DNA from: Cryoendolithus antarcticus
Taxonomy: Eukaryota > Ascomycota > Dothideomycetes > Cladosporiales > Cladosporiaceae
Direction of reading: 5' to 3'
Length of the DNA stretch: 64,000 nt
NCBI GenBank assembly: GCA_002077065.1
Contig: NAJO01000006.1
Coordinates: forward strand, 992,001 to 1,056,000
Numbering within the stretch: the first letter of the stretch is position 1; each line of letters starts with the position of its first letter. Below the pieces are notes generated by a model, which worked only from the letters and a program-made list of their open reading frames with translations, was not told where the DNA came from and searched no databases. A program made the translations under genes and the position numbers. This document shows, piece after piece, positions 1-10,588 of the stretch.

Positions 1-580
1 TGGAGAAGATGGGACAGCCAGAATGTATCACTACACTTCATCGCGAGAGTTGGATGAGACTGGGGAAGCTGCTTGAGATTATAAGGACTGGTCACCGTGC
101 GTCCGCTGCGCGGAATGTGTGTTGGCATGGTCGAGTTTCACGGCCGTGCTTTTGATGTATACTTATCAGATGCAAATAAAACATTTGCACGCAATCTTTC
201 ACTCCATACCACCATCGTGCCCTCCCGCTCATACATGATGACCAGCTCCGTACTCCATTCCCTTCATCACGCGCTGATCATCCGTCCAAGCCGCGTGTGA
301 GGCCGCTCAAGATGACTCACATCCCCACGCCCGCTAGCATCGAAACAAGGTGCCCACCACCCGCATACACACACGCAGTACCTGCCAAGTCAGTATAGCA
401 TGCTATCCTCGTGCCATCGGCTTCCGCCCTACATGCGCTTTCGAGCAACAGGTGCTGCTGTCGTTGAGAGTCATGGCCACCTGTCGATTATGGGCAGCGG
501 CGACACTCTAGTAGGATAACGTCTTTTCCCTGGCCGTACGAGTATGCTTCATCAGTCTGCTCGTATGATTCTATGGGTAT
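1..580. other. non-coding stretch at left edge
   Basis: No reading frame here has family resemblance or a credible start. The longest (97-300) begins at GTG and looks random. The stretch probably holds the 3' flank of the CSN12 gene, which ends at 581, and intergenic DNA. Confidence 0.6.
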
Positions 581-2117
581 TCAGACTCCAGTGCCAGGAA
601 ATGCTCCGTTCTTCGCCAGTACCAATTTGCCGTGCTCGCGGGCAATGTAGCCTTTCATCAGATTCTGCCAGTGTCAGTACCAACCCCACCTACCCATCAA
701 CAACATCAGCTTAACGTACCTTATATATCAAGTTCGCAATCAAGCACTCCACTTCCTCTCCATCCACCTCATCGTCCTCATCGCCAACATCCCCACCCAT
801 CATTTTGAGCGCAACGCCAAATTCTTCCAACGGCACTCTCGTCCGCCTCACAGGCGCCAGTCCCTCTTTGCCAGTCTCACACCCGCCCGCTAGAAACACT
901 TTGCGGAAGAGGTTCCGGATCGCGATATCCCTGCTCCGCTCGAGGGTAAGGTAAACGCGTTTGTGGATAAACACTGTCTCAGCATCTGCGAGCGCAGCGT
1001 CTAGCGCTCGAAGATCGGCGCGTCGGAGAGCAGCACAAAGAGGCGTGTACAATTCAGCCAGCCGAGGGTAGCCAGCCAGCAGTCCCTTCGAAGGCAGAAC
1101 ATGTTTCGTGATCAGTTTCGTCGGTATCAAGTAACTCAATATCATCTCCATGTTCCGTCCCCCTTCGCTCTCGCGCGGACACATCCGCCACGCTTCTTCC
1201 AAGTTCGTCTCAGCGGCTACGTAGTCCTCGTCCAAGAAGCGGAGGACACCAGTGTAATAGAGAAAAGTTATTTGGTGGGCTTTGGGGAAGAGGTTGAGTG
1301 GTGGGAGATCGTTGCGCGCGGTGTAGGTTGCGAGGGTGCGGAGGATGTGGTGGCAGAGGGAGTGTGAGTGTAGGCGGAAGTAGAGGGCGAAGAGGGTGTT
1401 GGTTAGGGGGTAGAGGGCCCACTTGCGGGAGTCTGCTAGAGGGGAGCTGGGAGAATGAGACTCAGTACTTACCTGTAATGGGAGGAGCTTGGTGTGGGTG
1501 TGCTGGCTACGGGCTACGTACCGATCTGTCAAACAAGCACTAAACAGCTTGTTGATCTCCGCTGCGGCATTCTCAAGCTTCTCATTCTTGCCTCCATTTC
1601 CAAACGCATCTTCCTCTTGTCCCAGCGCTTCACTCCCCGGCACAAGCACGCCGCTGTCCCGCTGCGAAGCACTACTCTCGTCCGCCTTGATAGCGAAGAC
1701 TTTGAGATACTTGGCCGCAGTGTATAAACAAGGAATCGTCCACGCGTCAAACACATTGCCCGTATAACCCCTCAACAATACCCTCACGACCTCCTTCCAG
1801 CTCTCGTACACCGCGCTCCAATCACCAGTCCCCTCGCTTTCCTCAGCCGGTAGCAGAACGCCAACAAACTTGTAGAACACCTTGAACACCTCGCTCCAGG
1901 CGCTTACCTCTTCGGGCTGGAGCTTGGGCGAGATGTCAGGGTTGTACTGCAGTTTGTAGCGCAAGTCTGTTTCGAGGCTGTAGGTATTTGTGCTGCTGAG
2001 GAAGGCGTGGAGACGAGATGGGTCGTGTGGAGGAGGAGTGGGGGAGATGGTGGATGCGAGGAGGTAGCCTTGGCTGTGATTCTGAGCCGTGGCGAAGTCT
2101 GTGAAGAGGGCGTCCAT
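581..2117 (-). CDS. CSN12: CSN12/PCID2-family PCI-domain protein
   Basis: Three exons on the minus strand: 2117-1522, 1446-720 and 664-581, giving 468 aa. The 75-nt intron (1447-1521) contains no stop in frame, so an unspliced reading looks open. Removing it restores the family junction LTDR/SPLADSRKW. The 55-nt intron (665-719) leads to a last exon ending in the conserved fungal tail with NLMKGYIAREHGK and GAFPGTGV. The C-terminal half, from about residue 210, is the PCI-type helical and winged-helix region with RNLFRKVF and ECLIANLIYK. Relatives (yeast Csn12/Thp1, human PCID2) act in TREX-2-type mRNA export, COP9-associated or splicing-linked complexes. Which role applies here cannot be told from sequence. 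The gene diverges from the eL20 gene 294 bp away and probably shares its promoter region. Confidence 0.9.
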
Positions 2118-2411
2118 GATTATTGTGCTCTATGTGAGGATGTGAGCTGTAGAGAGTATGGTGGCAGCATTGTTTGTGTTTAGAAGTAAGGCATGAATGT
2201 TTTCAAGCCTGAGGCACATTAGGGCTGGGGATTCCTCGGCAGCGGACTGTTCCGCATCTCGAATTTCGCACACCCAATACTCGAATTGTCGCAATTGACG
2301 GCAGCGACACACGACCAGCGACCTCGACAACGACACCGATCCTCACACACTCCGGACACAGTGAGTATGACGAAGTGAAGGAAGCGCCAACCGTACTGAC
2401 AGCCTCCACAG
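2118..2411. promoter_or_regulatory. divergent promoter between CSN12 and eL20, with 5'UTR intron
   Basis: This 294-bp gap separates two divergent start codons. A likely 50-nt 5'UTR intron (2362-2411) runs from GTGAGT to CACAG and ends directly against the eL20 ATG, so splicing would place the start codon at the exon edge. Leader introns are common in fungal ribosomal protein genes. No TATA box is evident. Confidence 0.5.
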
Positions 2412-3315
2412 ATGGGTAAGCAATCGCCTCCAAACTACATACGAGAGCGCCAAGTTTCTCCCTGGACTGTCGAATGGGCTGAAAGAGATGGAGCACCGCG
2501 AGCATGGCCAGAGCGAGGAAGAGCAGTGAAGGCCAATGGTCCACAGCAGACTCGATGGCAGCGACGGCATGCTCAGCGAAGGACAAGACCATAAAGCCCA
2601 CGACATACACAACACATCCGTCAGACAGCGCTGATACTGTTCCCCAACAGGTCGCCTGCAGGAATACCAAGTCATTGGGCGCTTGCTGCCCTCTGACGCC
2701 AACCCGGCACCAAAGCTCTACCGCATGCGCATTTTCGCTCCCAATGAGGTCGTCGCAAAGAGCCGCTTCTGGTACTTCCTCTCCAAGTTGAGGAAGATCA
2801 AGAAGGCGAATGGCGAGATCGTCACCCTGAACCAGGTATGTATTGCGTTGCTGTTGGAGTGGCGAATAGACTCGGAGAGAAACGAGAGGTCGGACGTTGG
2901 GAGACTGACATGTGATCATGTAGATCCACGAGAAGCACCCCCTCAAGGTCAAGAACTTCGGTATCTGGATCCGCTACGACTCCCGCTCCGGCACCCACAA
3001 CATGTACAAGGAGTACCGCGACATGTCCCGCACCGACGCCGTCGAGTCTATGTACCAAGACATGGCCGCCCGTCATCGCTCTCGCTTCCGATCAGTCCAC
3101 GTACGTCTTGGAAGCCTCTCGAATGATAACAACAGCATACTAACAATGGAATGCAGATCCTCAAGGTCGTTGAGGTCACCAAGACTGAGGACATCCGTCG
3201 CCCGTACATCAAGCAGCTGCTCACCAAGAACCTCAAGTTCCCGCTGCCACATCGCAACCCTCCCAAGAAGGGCGGCAAGGTCTTCTCCGCACAGCGCCCA
3301 AGCACGTTCTACTAG
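2412..3315 (+). CDS. RPL20: 60S ribosomal protein L20 (eL20, L18a family)
   Basis: Four exons: 2412-2415, 2651-2835, 2924-3100 and 3157-3315, giving 174 aa, the normal length for fungal eL20. The first exon holds only ATG plus one base, so intron 1 (235 nt, much longer than the local norm) splits the second codon and the protein starts [12 protein letters not shown]. Conserved blocks include [42 protein letters not shown], here only partly quoted, and the terminal RPSTFY. The last intron has a clear CTAAC branch point. The protein is a structural component of the large ribosomal subunit. I found no convincing snoRNA boxes in the long first intron. Confidence 0.97.
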
Positions 3316-3524
3316 GCTCGTCATTGTGTGCGGTCGAGCTGTGTAGCATTCTTCGGCTTGCATCGCAGGTTTGAGGGCAGGATATGTGGTATGCATCTCA
3401 GCATCATCGGGTAGATAGCCTAGACTGCTGTACGATCATATCTCAACAATGCAGCGCCACAACATGGCGCGTGGCCTCATGACAAATTCGAAAGAAGTTG
3501 ACTTCGTGTGAGTAACGCTGTACA

Positions 3525-4538
3525 TCATCGTCTCGGTGCTCTAATCCCAAACACCCGTTCCGCATTCCCATGCGCTATCAACTCCCTCTGCTCCTTCGTC
3601 ACCATCCCGCTCCCCTCAAACTCCTCCCACCACTTCAACCCATCTGCATTGTTTGCGAAAGGGTAGTCAACACTAAACATCACCCTCTCAATCGGCGTGT
3701 TTCGCAATATACAAGCCATTGGCGCCAGTCCCCACACCCCAGACGTAGTGATATACAGGTTCTCTCTATAGACCTTCTCGAAACTTCGCTCGAAACTTCC
3801 CCAGCGTCTACTCAACACATTAATCCGCTCCATGTAAAACGGCAGTCCCTCGCCGAAGTGGCCTAGCACGATTTGCAAGTTCGGCAATTTGTTGAATAGT
3901 CCCGAGGCGTAAAGGCGCAGGAAGTGGATGGCTGTCGTGTTATGCCACCCCATAGCACTGGCAGCCATACCTTTCGTCGCCGCCCTGAGAAACTCGCTGC
4001 ACCCGTCTCAGGGTCCAAGACTGGAGCGTACAGCGAGGCTGTGGAGGGATCAGACCAAGTCGGATGGAGGTAGATCGGTGCGTTTAGTTCTGCTGCTGCG
4101 GTCCAGAAGGGGAGGTAGGAAGCGCCATCGTAGAACGTGCCGTGGCAGTGGTTGTCGACCAGCGCTCCCACGAACTTCAGCTCGTGCACGCAGCGTGAGA
4201 GTTCGGTGGCTGCGGCGGAGGCGTCGCTCATCGGTAGACACGCCAGCGCTGCGAAGCGGTCTGTATGCGCTTTCACGGCTGAGGCCATGGCGTTGTTGAT
4301 CTCGACGCATTGGGCTGGGGAGGGCGAGCCGGGGGTTGGGGCGTGGGACAGGATCTGGAGACTGATCTGGGAGTTGTCCATGTCGGTAAGACGGAGGTCT
4401 GAGAGGGAGAGTAATTTCTCGCGCAGGCCGGGGACATGTTTTAGTTGCTCGGAGTAAGTCTGGGCGATTGAGGGGGTCGAGAGGACGGTGGGGTGGAGAA
4501 AGTGTTCTTCCAGGGCTATCAGGGGAGGAGGGGGCATA
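3525..4538 (-). CDS. amidohydrolase-2 family protein, frame broken near 3990
   Basis: The N-terminal part, starting MPPPPLIALEEHFLHP at 4538, and the C-terminal part, with MGWHN, LRLYASGLF, LGHFGEGLPF, FSVDYPF and NAERVFGI, belong to one amidohydrolase-2 (ACMS-decarboxylase/5-carboxyvanillate-decarboxylase-like) protein, a metal-dependent hydrolase or decarboxylase fold. They lie in different frames. The switch falls at about 3984-3993, where one missing base would join GAASF to RAATKGMAASAMGWHN. No GT..AG pair of usable size bridges it, and the nearest candidate intron would delete the conserved GWH segment. It is either a recent pseudogene or a one-base sequencing error. Metal ligands visible are EEH near the start, the LGH..E segment and the D of SVDYPF. 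Substrate unknown. Intact length would be about 337 aa. Confidence 0.75.
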
Positions 4539-5447
4539 GTGGCGAGAACTGGCGACGGGTGGACGTCGAGTCTTGGTGAGAATCTTCTGGAGCAGTCTGA
4601 TCTCTTTAGGCTGCTGTCCTGATCGTTGAAGTAGTTGTGTGGCGATCCCGTGAGGTGGACTGCGTGATGAGGTCGGTCAGGCTTGATCGTGAGTCTAACG
4701 ATCGAGATATGGTCCTGAATCACCCGCTCGTGAAGCTCTTTAGATGTCAGATTGCTTCTAGGTATTGTTGGCCGATCGACGATACTGAGTAGATAGACGA
4801 AGCTCCAGACCGAGATAACACTTTTGTGAGAGACACGAGATATGAAGACCGTACTGCACAACCTACCGGATCCTTCGTCTTCGATACGAAACCACAATAT
4901 CCCGCAGCTTCACTACCGCACGTGGCCACATCATAGCTCACACAACAACATGCCGACGGATCTGTCGGAGTCGAAGAAGCGTGCAGACCGAGAGCCCTGC
5001 TGTACCTGCAGCTGGTCTTCACATGCCGTTGTCGGAACACCGGTGGCTGGCTGAGCGCAACAACATTATTTCAAGCTCGAGATTTGAGCATCACCTCCAC
5101 GCAAAGGTCATCTCTTGTAGTCTCGAGAAGCACTCGCCTCTTTCGGTCTCAAGTATAACAGCGAAGGCTGGTGGAATCCCTCGATGCTTGGCTCGCATCC
5201 ACCAACATCTTTCGTCGGCCCCTCCCCCCGCACCTCACGTTGCCTGCATGTGCATGTCCGGCCCTGAAGGTAATCTGTGCTTCTAATCGGAGTACCTGCG
5301 TGGGGCGGTTGAAAAGGCGGTATCGTGTTGCTTCCGTAAAGTATCGCGTCTCTTGGTCCTCTGTTCACGATCTTTCATATTTTCAAAGTCCACTCAAGCA
5401 GCTCAGAAAGACTATCAATCCAAAGCAATACATCACCAGACCTCACA
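4539..5447. other. divergent intergenic region, amidohydrolase to scytalone dehydratase
   Basis: About 0.9 kb with only short, low-quality frames. It should contain both promoters. I see no recognisable element. Confidence 0.6.
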
Positions 5448-6090
5448 ATGGGTGAACCAACTCAGCTCGTGCCCGTCAAGCTCATCTCCCTTGAGGGTAC
5501 GCTTACGATATGCTGCTCAACGTAAAGACTCAGTACTGACAAGATATCCAGAGATGCAGGGCTGCATGGCCGCCGTCTACGAATGGGCCGCCTCCTACGA
5601 TACAAAAGACTGGGACCGCCTCGCCCTCTGCATCGCCCCCACCCTCCGCGTAGACTACCGCTCCTTCCTCAACAAAATCTGGGAGAAGATGCCCGCCGAC
5701 GAATACCTCGCCATGGCGCGCGACCCGAAAGTCCTCGGCGACCCATTGCTAATGACGCAGCACTTCATCGGCGGCACAAAGTGGGAGAAAGTCGACGACG
5801 AGAGCATTATCGGCTACCATCAGCTTCGCGTGCCGCATCAGAAGTACAAGGATGCGAGCAGGAAGGAGGTGTTGGTCAAGGGTCATGCGCATAGTTACGA
5901 TACGCATTGGTATAAGAAGGTTGAGGGCGTTTGGAAGTTTGCTGGGTTGAACCCGGATATCAGGTGGGCGGAGTATGATTTCGATAAGGTGTTTGCTGAG
6001 GGACGTGAGTCGGGTGAGTTGGGAGCGCACGCCGAGAAGCAGGCGGATGCTGTTGCACAGCAGGCGTTGGGCATTCCGCCGAAGGCCTAG
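5448..6090 (+). CDS. SCD1: scytalone dehydratase (DHN-melanin pathway)
   Basis: Two exons, 5448-5496 and 5552-6090, give 195 aa, starting MGEPTQLVPVKLISLEEMQG. The intron is 55 nt. The enzyme dehydrates scytalone to 1,3,8-THN and vermelone to 1,8-DHN in melanin synthesis. Numbered by the Magnaporthe enzyme, the equivalents of Tyr30 and Asp31 (SYD), Tyr50 (VDYRSF), His85 (TQHFIGGT), His110 (RVPHQ) and Ser129 (HAHS) are all present. The residue equivalent to Asn131 is Asp (codon GAT in HAHSYDTHW). The C-terminal block WKFAGLNPDIRW is typical. The tail beyond FAEGRE is about 20 residues longer than in Magnaporthe. Neighbours are not melanin genes, so SCD1 stands alone here. Confidence 0.95.
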
Positions 6091-6343
6091 AGTGATGTTT
6101 TGAGTAGCATTGTGGGCACGTTGGATAATGTTGGACGATGCGATTGAGTGGGCATATAGTACATGCAGTGTAGTACAAATACTACGCCGATAGCTATGCC
6201 ACACACCCCTTCACCTTCTCGACGGAGTTGCAGGTGGCTCGACAGTATTCTCGATGGCTTTTGCGAGAACGCGCGAATCCAGCAAACAGCAACAGAAGCA
6301 CCACGCCACCCAGCAGCGAATACAGCAGCTCAATGCCACAATC

Positions 6344-8274
6344 TCAAGCATCCACAATCATGACATTCTCCTTGTCTTCGTCAGCATTAACATGCATCCC
6401 CATCACGTTGCTCCTTCCCTTCGCTTTCCTAGACGCAGTAGAAGCATCCGAGCTCATCGAAGTCCTGCTGACTTTGCGAGACGTAGACTTCTTGCCGGAC
6501 TGATTCACATTCTTCTCGGGCGAGCCATTGTCGATGGGTAGGTCACGCAGAGCGTAGCGACTATGCTTCCGACCCGTAGAGTTTGCCGGGCTGGACTCGG
6601 TGACGGACATGTGGTCTGCACTGGGTATATGAGCTGGATTGGGCGACGTCGGGGTGAGAATAGTGGACATGAAGTCGCGAGCTGGGTTGCTGTCAGTCTG
6701 TGCCCATCCAATGCGGTTCAGCCGACTTACGTGGATTCGGCGACGAGCCTTCCTTTTTCCCCTTGATCACCGTAGCAGGCATGACTGGACTGCTATGCAG
6801 TATCTGGCCCATGTCGTTCTCGAACATGCAGGTCGGGTAGTGTGTGCAGTCAGCATGCATACTCACGTCCGAGCTGCGACAAAGGCCACGACGACCGTTG
6901 CCGTAGTCCATCGTCTTGTCCTCTGTGAGCTCATACTTCTTCGGCTGGTCGAAGGTTGCACGCCGATCCGAATGGGTATGCTTTGCGGTGATGGCGTGGA
7001 ACGGCAATGGTGGCGGTGGCATGGCCTGAGACGAGGTAAGAGATTGAGTGAGTTGCTGCTTTTGATCTGGACCCAGAGCCTGAATAAGGCGGCTCATCTG
7101 CTCGCTGGATATGCGGTTCTTCTCAACTTGCGGTGTCCGACCGGCTGTGTAGTTGCCCGTGAGTCCCGTAGACAATGACTCTGCTGCGCCGGAGAGACCA
7201 AAATTGCTGTATGCTGACGTCGATCTGCTACTCAGGTCGTAGTTACTGTGCGCATCCTGAGAGAAGCTCTGGTAAAACTGGTGTGCATACGCTGGCGTCG
7301 GCGGCGGCGGATGTGGGAGTGCCATCGAAGGCGATGAAGACAGTCCAATACTGCCGTGGCTCACGCTACGTCTGTGATAGTCACTTGGCTTGCCGTAGTC
7401 GTGCAGCATCGAGCGAGGCGTTGCAGGTGATGCGACATGCAACGGATTCTCGAACATCTGCTTGCTCGGCCACGCGATGCCGACTTTTTCGAGGTGGTCT
7501 GTAGAATGTTAGTGAAGTATCTTGGGTGGGAGGCCAGAATCAACTAACCCATCGGCGCTGGGTAGAATGAGAAACACGCAGTGGTGGCGAGCTTGTGAAA
7601 GAGCCAGTCCCCTGCGTCATACATGTCGTAGCCAGCCGATAGCTCGACCTTCACTCTCCCAATGTCTGCAGCAGGATCCCACTCACGCTGCTGGCCAGTC
7701 GCTCTAGCGAACGGAGGGAAGCGTAGTGGCATTGGGTATGCATGTCCTGGACTGCCGTTGTCTATGGCTCGGTCAGCGGTCATGATTCGGTCAAACACTC
7801 GGAGAATCAACTTACTGATGACCTGCGGCCAGGTGACCACTGCTGGGATCTTCTGCGTCCTACTCGGTCTCAGAGATGTTCTCGATCGGATTGGCGATGA
7901 GACGACTTACGACACACATAGTCCATTGATGAGCACTCGCACTTGCCACTTGTACCGCTTGTGCAGCTGATCGCCTTCGTTCATCTCGGGATGCAACGCG
8001 GGCACCCAGGCATGTACGGAGATCGTGAAGCTGTGATTCATTGCGATACTGGGCACAAAGGTAGTGAGCAGTGGCGTAGGGGTACCCTCTATCATCAGAC
8101 GATTAGTATCTTGTCACCTCGAACGAGCGTGGTTGAGATCTCACCGGCGCAGACAGGGTTACCATAATTTGCGTTGCTGCTTGACTGTACCGCATAGCAG
8201 GTCGTCTTAAACTCCTTCAGCGGCACATGCGAGCCTTCTGGGAAAAGGAGTACATCCCAGTCCTGATAGCGCAT
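6344..8274 (-). CDS. conserved fungal protein of unknown function, six exons
   Basis: Exons on the minus strand: 8274-8145, 8088-7911, 7859-7816, 7761-7549, 7498-6731 and 6681-6344. All introns are 49-56 nt, phases fit throughout, and the protein has 556 aa. The N-terminal third starts MRYQDWDVLLFPEGSHVPLKEF and looks like a compact globular domain; it includes FTISVHAWVP, KRYKWQVRVLINGLCV, GHAYPMPLRFP and GIAWPSKQMFENP. The rest is Ser/Pro/Gln-rich and probably disordered, with PHPPPPTPAY, a middle segment around residues 280-300 (SSEQMSRLIQALGPDQKQQL) and a basic Ser-rich tail. I recall similar N-terminal blocks in many filamentous fungi but no named domain. There is no signal peptide or membrane segment. 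The start could lie further upstream, because the frame stays open to about 8481 without another ATG. Confidence 0.75.
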
Positions 8275-9083
8275 GGTGTTGGTATCGCTGGCAGGTACGC
8301 GGCTGCGGAGTATACCGGGATCTGCTGATGTCGAAAAATACGCTACTACTGTGCTGACGGTGACACCGCGCAAAGAATGCGCTTGTTGAGAAGGTGTAAG
8401 TGTGGTACACCGAGAAATCTCTGATGCTGGCGAGTGAGCAAGGTGAGCGCCCCGTCTGAGGTTCACATTGGGTTTGCGCAAAGTTGGAAGGCGCTCAGGA
8501 GGAAGGAGCGTCGCGGCTGCCGGTGGCAGGAAGGTACGATGTTGCCACAGTCTGGAGCGGGTTATGGCGGCTGTGAGGAATCAGCACAAACGTAACATTT
8601 CGCAGACAAGTGAAGAAGATTGGATGTAGTATTGGGAAGAGCTGTGCAGACGTCATGTTTTGACTACAGAGCAATAGTCATCATCTACACAGCAAGGCTG
8701 ATAAGTGGGAACGTGTTGATAGCTCGGAAGAGCGCATCAACACATACCGCCACTCTCGTCCTGCCCCTGATGTCCTCCAATTCCAGTAGTATCGCATTCC
8801 CCACCAGGCTTTGCAGCCTAGCTCCGATCCCAGTTTCCCTCCCCATCACAGCCCAGATGCATTTTGATGGCGTTTCCCGCGCCAAGAGCAAGAGTCGTTC
8901 GTGCCATGTTCGTTCATCGTCTCATCACCAACGCCGTCGCTGGAAGACGCTGTGGCAAGCAAGGAAGAGATGCAGTTGAGAGTGTTAATAAAGCATATGT
9001 CGTGGTACCCCGGTAATTTTTGTTGTTGACCAACTCCCGCTAAAGCGCTGTCTCACTCAAGGCAAGAAGGATGAAGGATACGC
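8275..9083. other. intergenic region without recognised features
   Basis: The first 200 bp continue the open frame upstream of the unknown protein and could belong to its 5' end. The remainder (8482-9083) shows nothing I can support. Confidence 0.5.
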
Positions 9084-10588
9084 TTACTGTGAGAATATGT
9101 GAGTGATGCAAGGCTTTGGGAAAGATGGTGAGAGACGTACCTTCATGGGAGCAAAGTTCCCATAGGGGTGCTGAGGTGGCATGCCCATAGATGGGTAGAC
9201 CGGTGGCGGCGGAGCAGGTCGGTAGGGAGTGCCAGCTGGGCCGGAGTTGTTCTGCGAACGTCCCCAGCTGAGGCGCACACGCGAGTTGCCAATAGGGTAG
9301 CCCTGCATCTGGTTGATGGCCATCTCAGCTGCGTGACGTTGAACGAACTGCACGAATCCACAGCCCTTGCCAGGTGGGATCTTGACGTAGGTGATCTCGC
9401 CGAAGCCCTGGAAGAAAGAACGCAGCTCATCCTCAGTGACGTAGCCAGACAGACCACCAACGAACACGGTGGTGTTGTTTGGGTCAGTGAACTGATTCAT
9501 GGGCTGCGGCGCGCCGTAGTAGCCACCAGCCATCGGTGGAGCGCCCATTGAGTAGACGCCCATACCACCAGGACCACCTTGCTGCATCGGACCTCCCATA
9601 CCGCCCGGCGGACCACCACCAGTCTTGTTCTTTGGTGTCGCAGTGCTGATGCGCATGGGTCGATTGCCGCAGTAGACGCCTTGCATATCATGCAGAGCGC
9701 GTTGCTGCTCACCCTCATCGGCGAAGCGCACGAAGCCATACCCGCGCGAGAGGCCGCTGATGGGATCGGACATGATCTTGGCCGACTTGCAGGAGTTGAA
9801 CTTCCCCTGAAACAATGACATGAGGACGTACTCATTAACTTCAGGTCCGAGGTCGCCAACGAAGATTGAGTACTCCGGTCCGCGGTCACCACGCTCGCGA
9901 TCAGCAAGGCCGCCTCCAGAAGCCCAGTTCAACTTGAATTGACGATTCGAGTTAGGAATGATCTGCCCGTTGAGCTGTAGCGCCTTGCCGGCGGCATCGG
10001 TGTTGTCGAAGTCGACGAAGCAGTAGCCGGCGTTGCTTCTGTGAGATGAAGTGAGTGACTGGTCGGATTCTGCGGGCATTCCATCGACGTACCCAGAGAA
10101 TTTGTCGCGGATCATCTTGACGTTGACTTGGTAGCCCATGTTAAACCACACACTTCGGACGAAGTTCTCATCGATCCATGGCTCGAGTTCACCCATCCTG
10201 ATAGCCTGTTAGTTAACAGCAGCGAGTCAGATTCCATCTTCCGAACTCACCACAGGGTTGTCTTCGAGTCTGGTCCTGGTGGCTGTCCTCCAGGACCCTG
10301 CGCACCACCCATTGGTCCGCCCGGGAACTGACCCTGCTGCTGGTTCGGGTCCATCGGCTGGCCCATCTGCTGTTCCATCTGCTGACCCATCTGCTGACCC
10401 ATCTGCTGACCCATCTGTTGCCCCATCTGCTGTTGGCCCATCTGCTGCTGCCCCGCACCTGGCGCATTGAAGCCTTGCTGCTGAAAAGCACCTTGGTCGA
10501 ACCCACCCTGCTCGAACCCGCCCTGCTCTTCCGGTGCCTGCTGCTGCTGCGGCTGCGCGCCAGCCTCGCCGAAGTTGGGGAAACTCAT
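9084..10588 (-). CDS. three-RRM RNA-binding protein, Csx1/Nam8/Ngr1 type
   Basis: Exons on the minus strand: 10588-10251, 10197-10093, 10038-9141 and 9086-9084, giving 447 aa. The last exon is only the TAA codon. The N-terminal 105 residues are Gln/Gly-rich with an MGQQ repeat. RRM1 (about 109-188) opens KTTLWMGELEPWIDE, and RRM2 (about 204-283) has SIFVGDLGPEVNEYVL and RGYGFVRF. A Gly/Met-rich linker follows. RRM3 (about 335-405) has TTVFVGGLSGYVTEDEL and KGCGFVQF, and the tail is Pro-rich. This is the architecture of fission yeast Csx1 and budding yeast Nam8/Ngr1, which bind mRNA (stability) or U1 snRNP (splicing). The exact role here is inferred. The last intron is 54 nt with no in-frame stop, so retaining it adds 18 residues ending at the same TAA. 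Confidence 0.93.
10340..10450 (-). repeat. in-frame 12-bp minisatellite encoding MGQQ units
   Basis: The first exon of the RRM gene contains a run of near-identical 12-bp units (CTGCTGACCCAT on the plus strand) that encode repeats of Met-Gly-Gln-Gln with one Glu variant. The units lie in the Gln-rich N-terminus, so copy number can vary without a frameshift. Confidence 0.85.

Noticed and set aside
97..300. 67-codon frame at the left edge
   Set aside because: Starts at GTG and shows no protein-like pattern; probably chance.
2416..2650. possible snoRNA in the long first intron of the eL20 gene
   Set aside because: Ribosomal protein introns are common hosts, but I found no RTGATGA/CTGA pair with terminal stem and no clear H/ACA boxes.
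3927..3966. 39-nt GT..AG segment as an intron to repair the amidohydrolase frame
   Set aside because: It leaves the wrong phase and deletes the conserved GWH region; a one-base loss explains the data better.
6090..6344. melanin gene cluster around scytalone dehydratase
   Set aside because: Neighbouring genes are an amidohydrolase and an unknown protein; no polyketide synthase, reductase or Cmr1-type regulator is present in the window.
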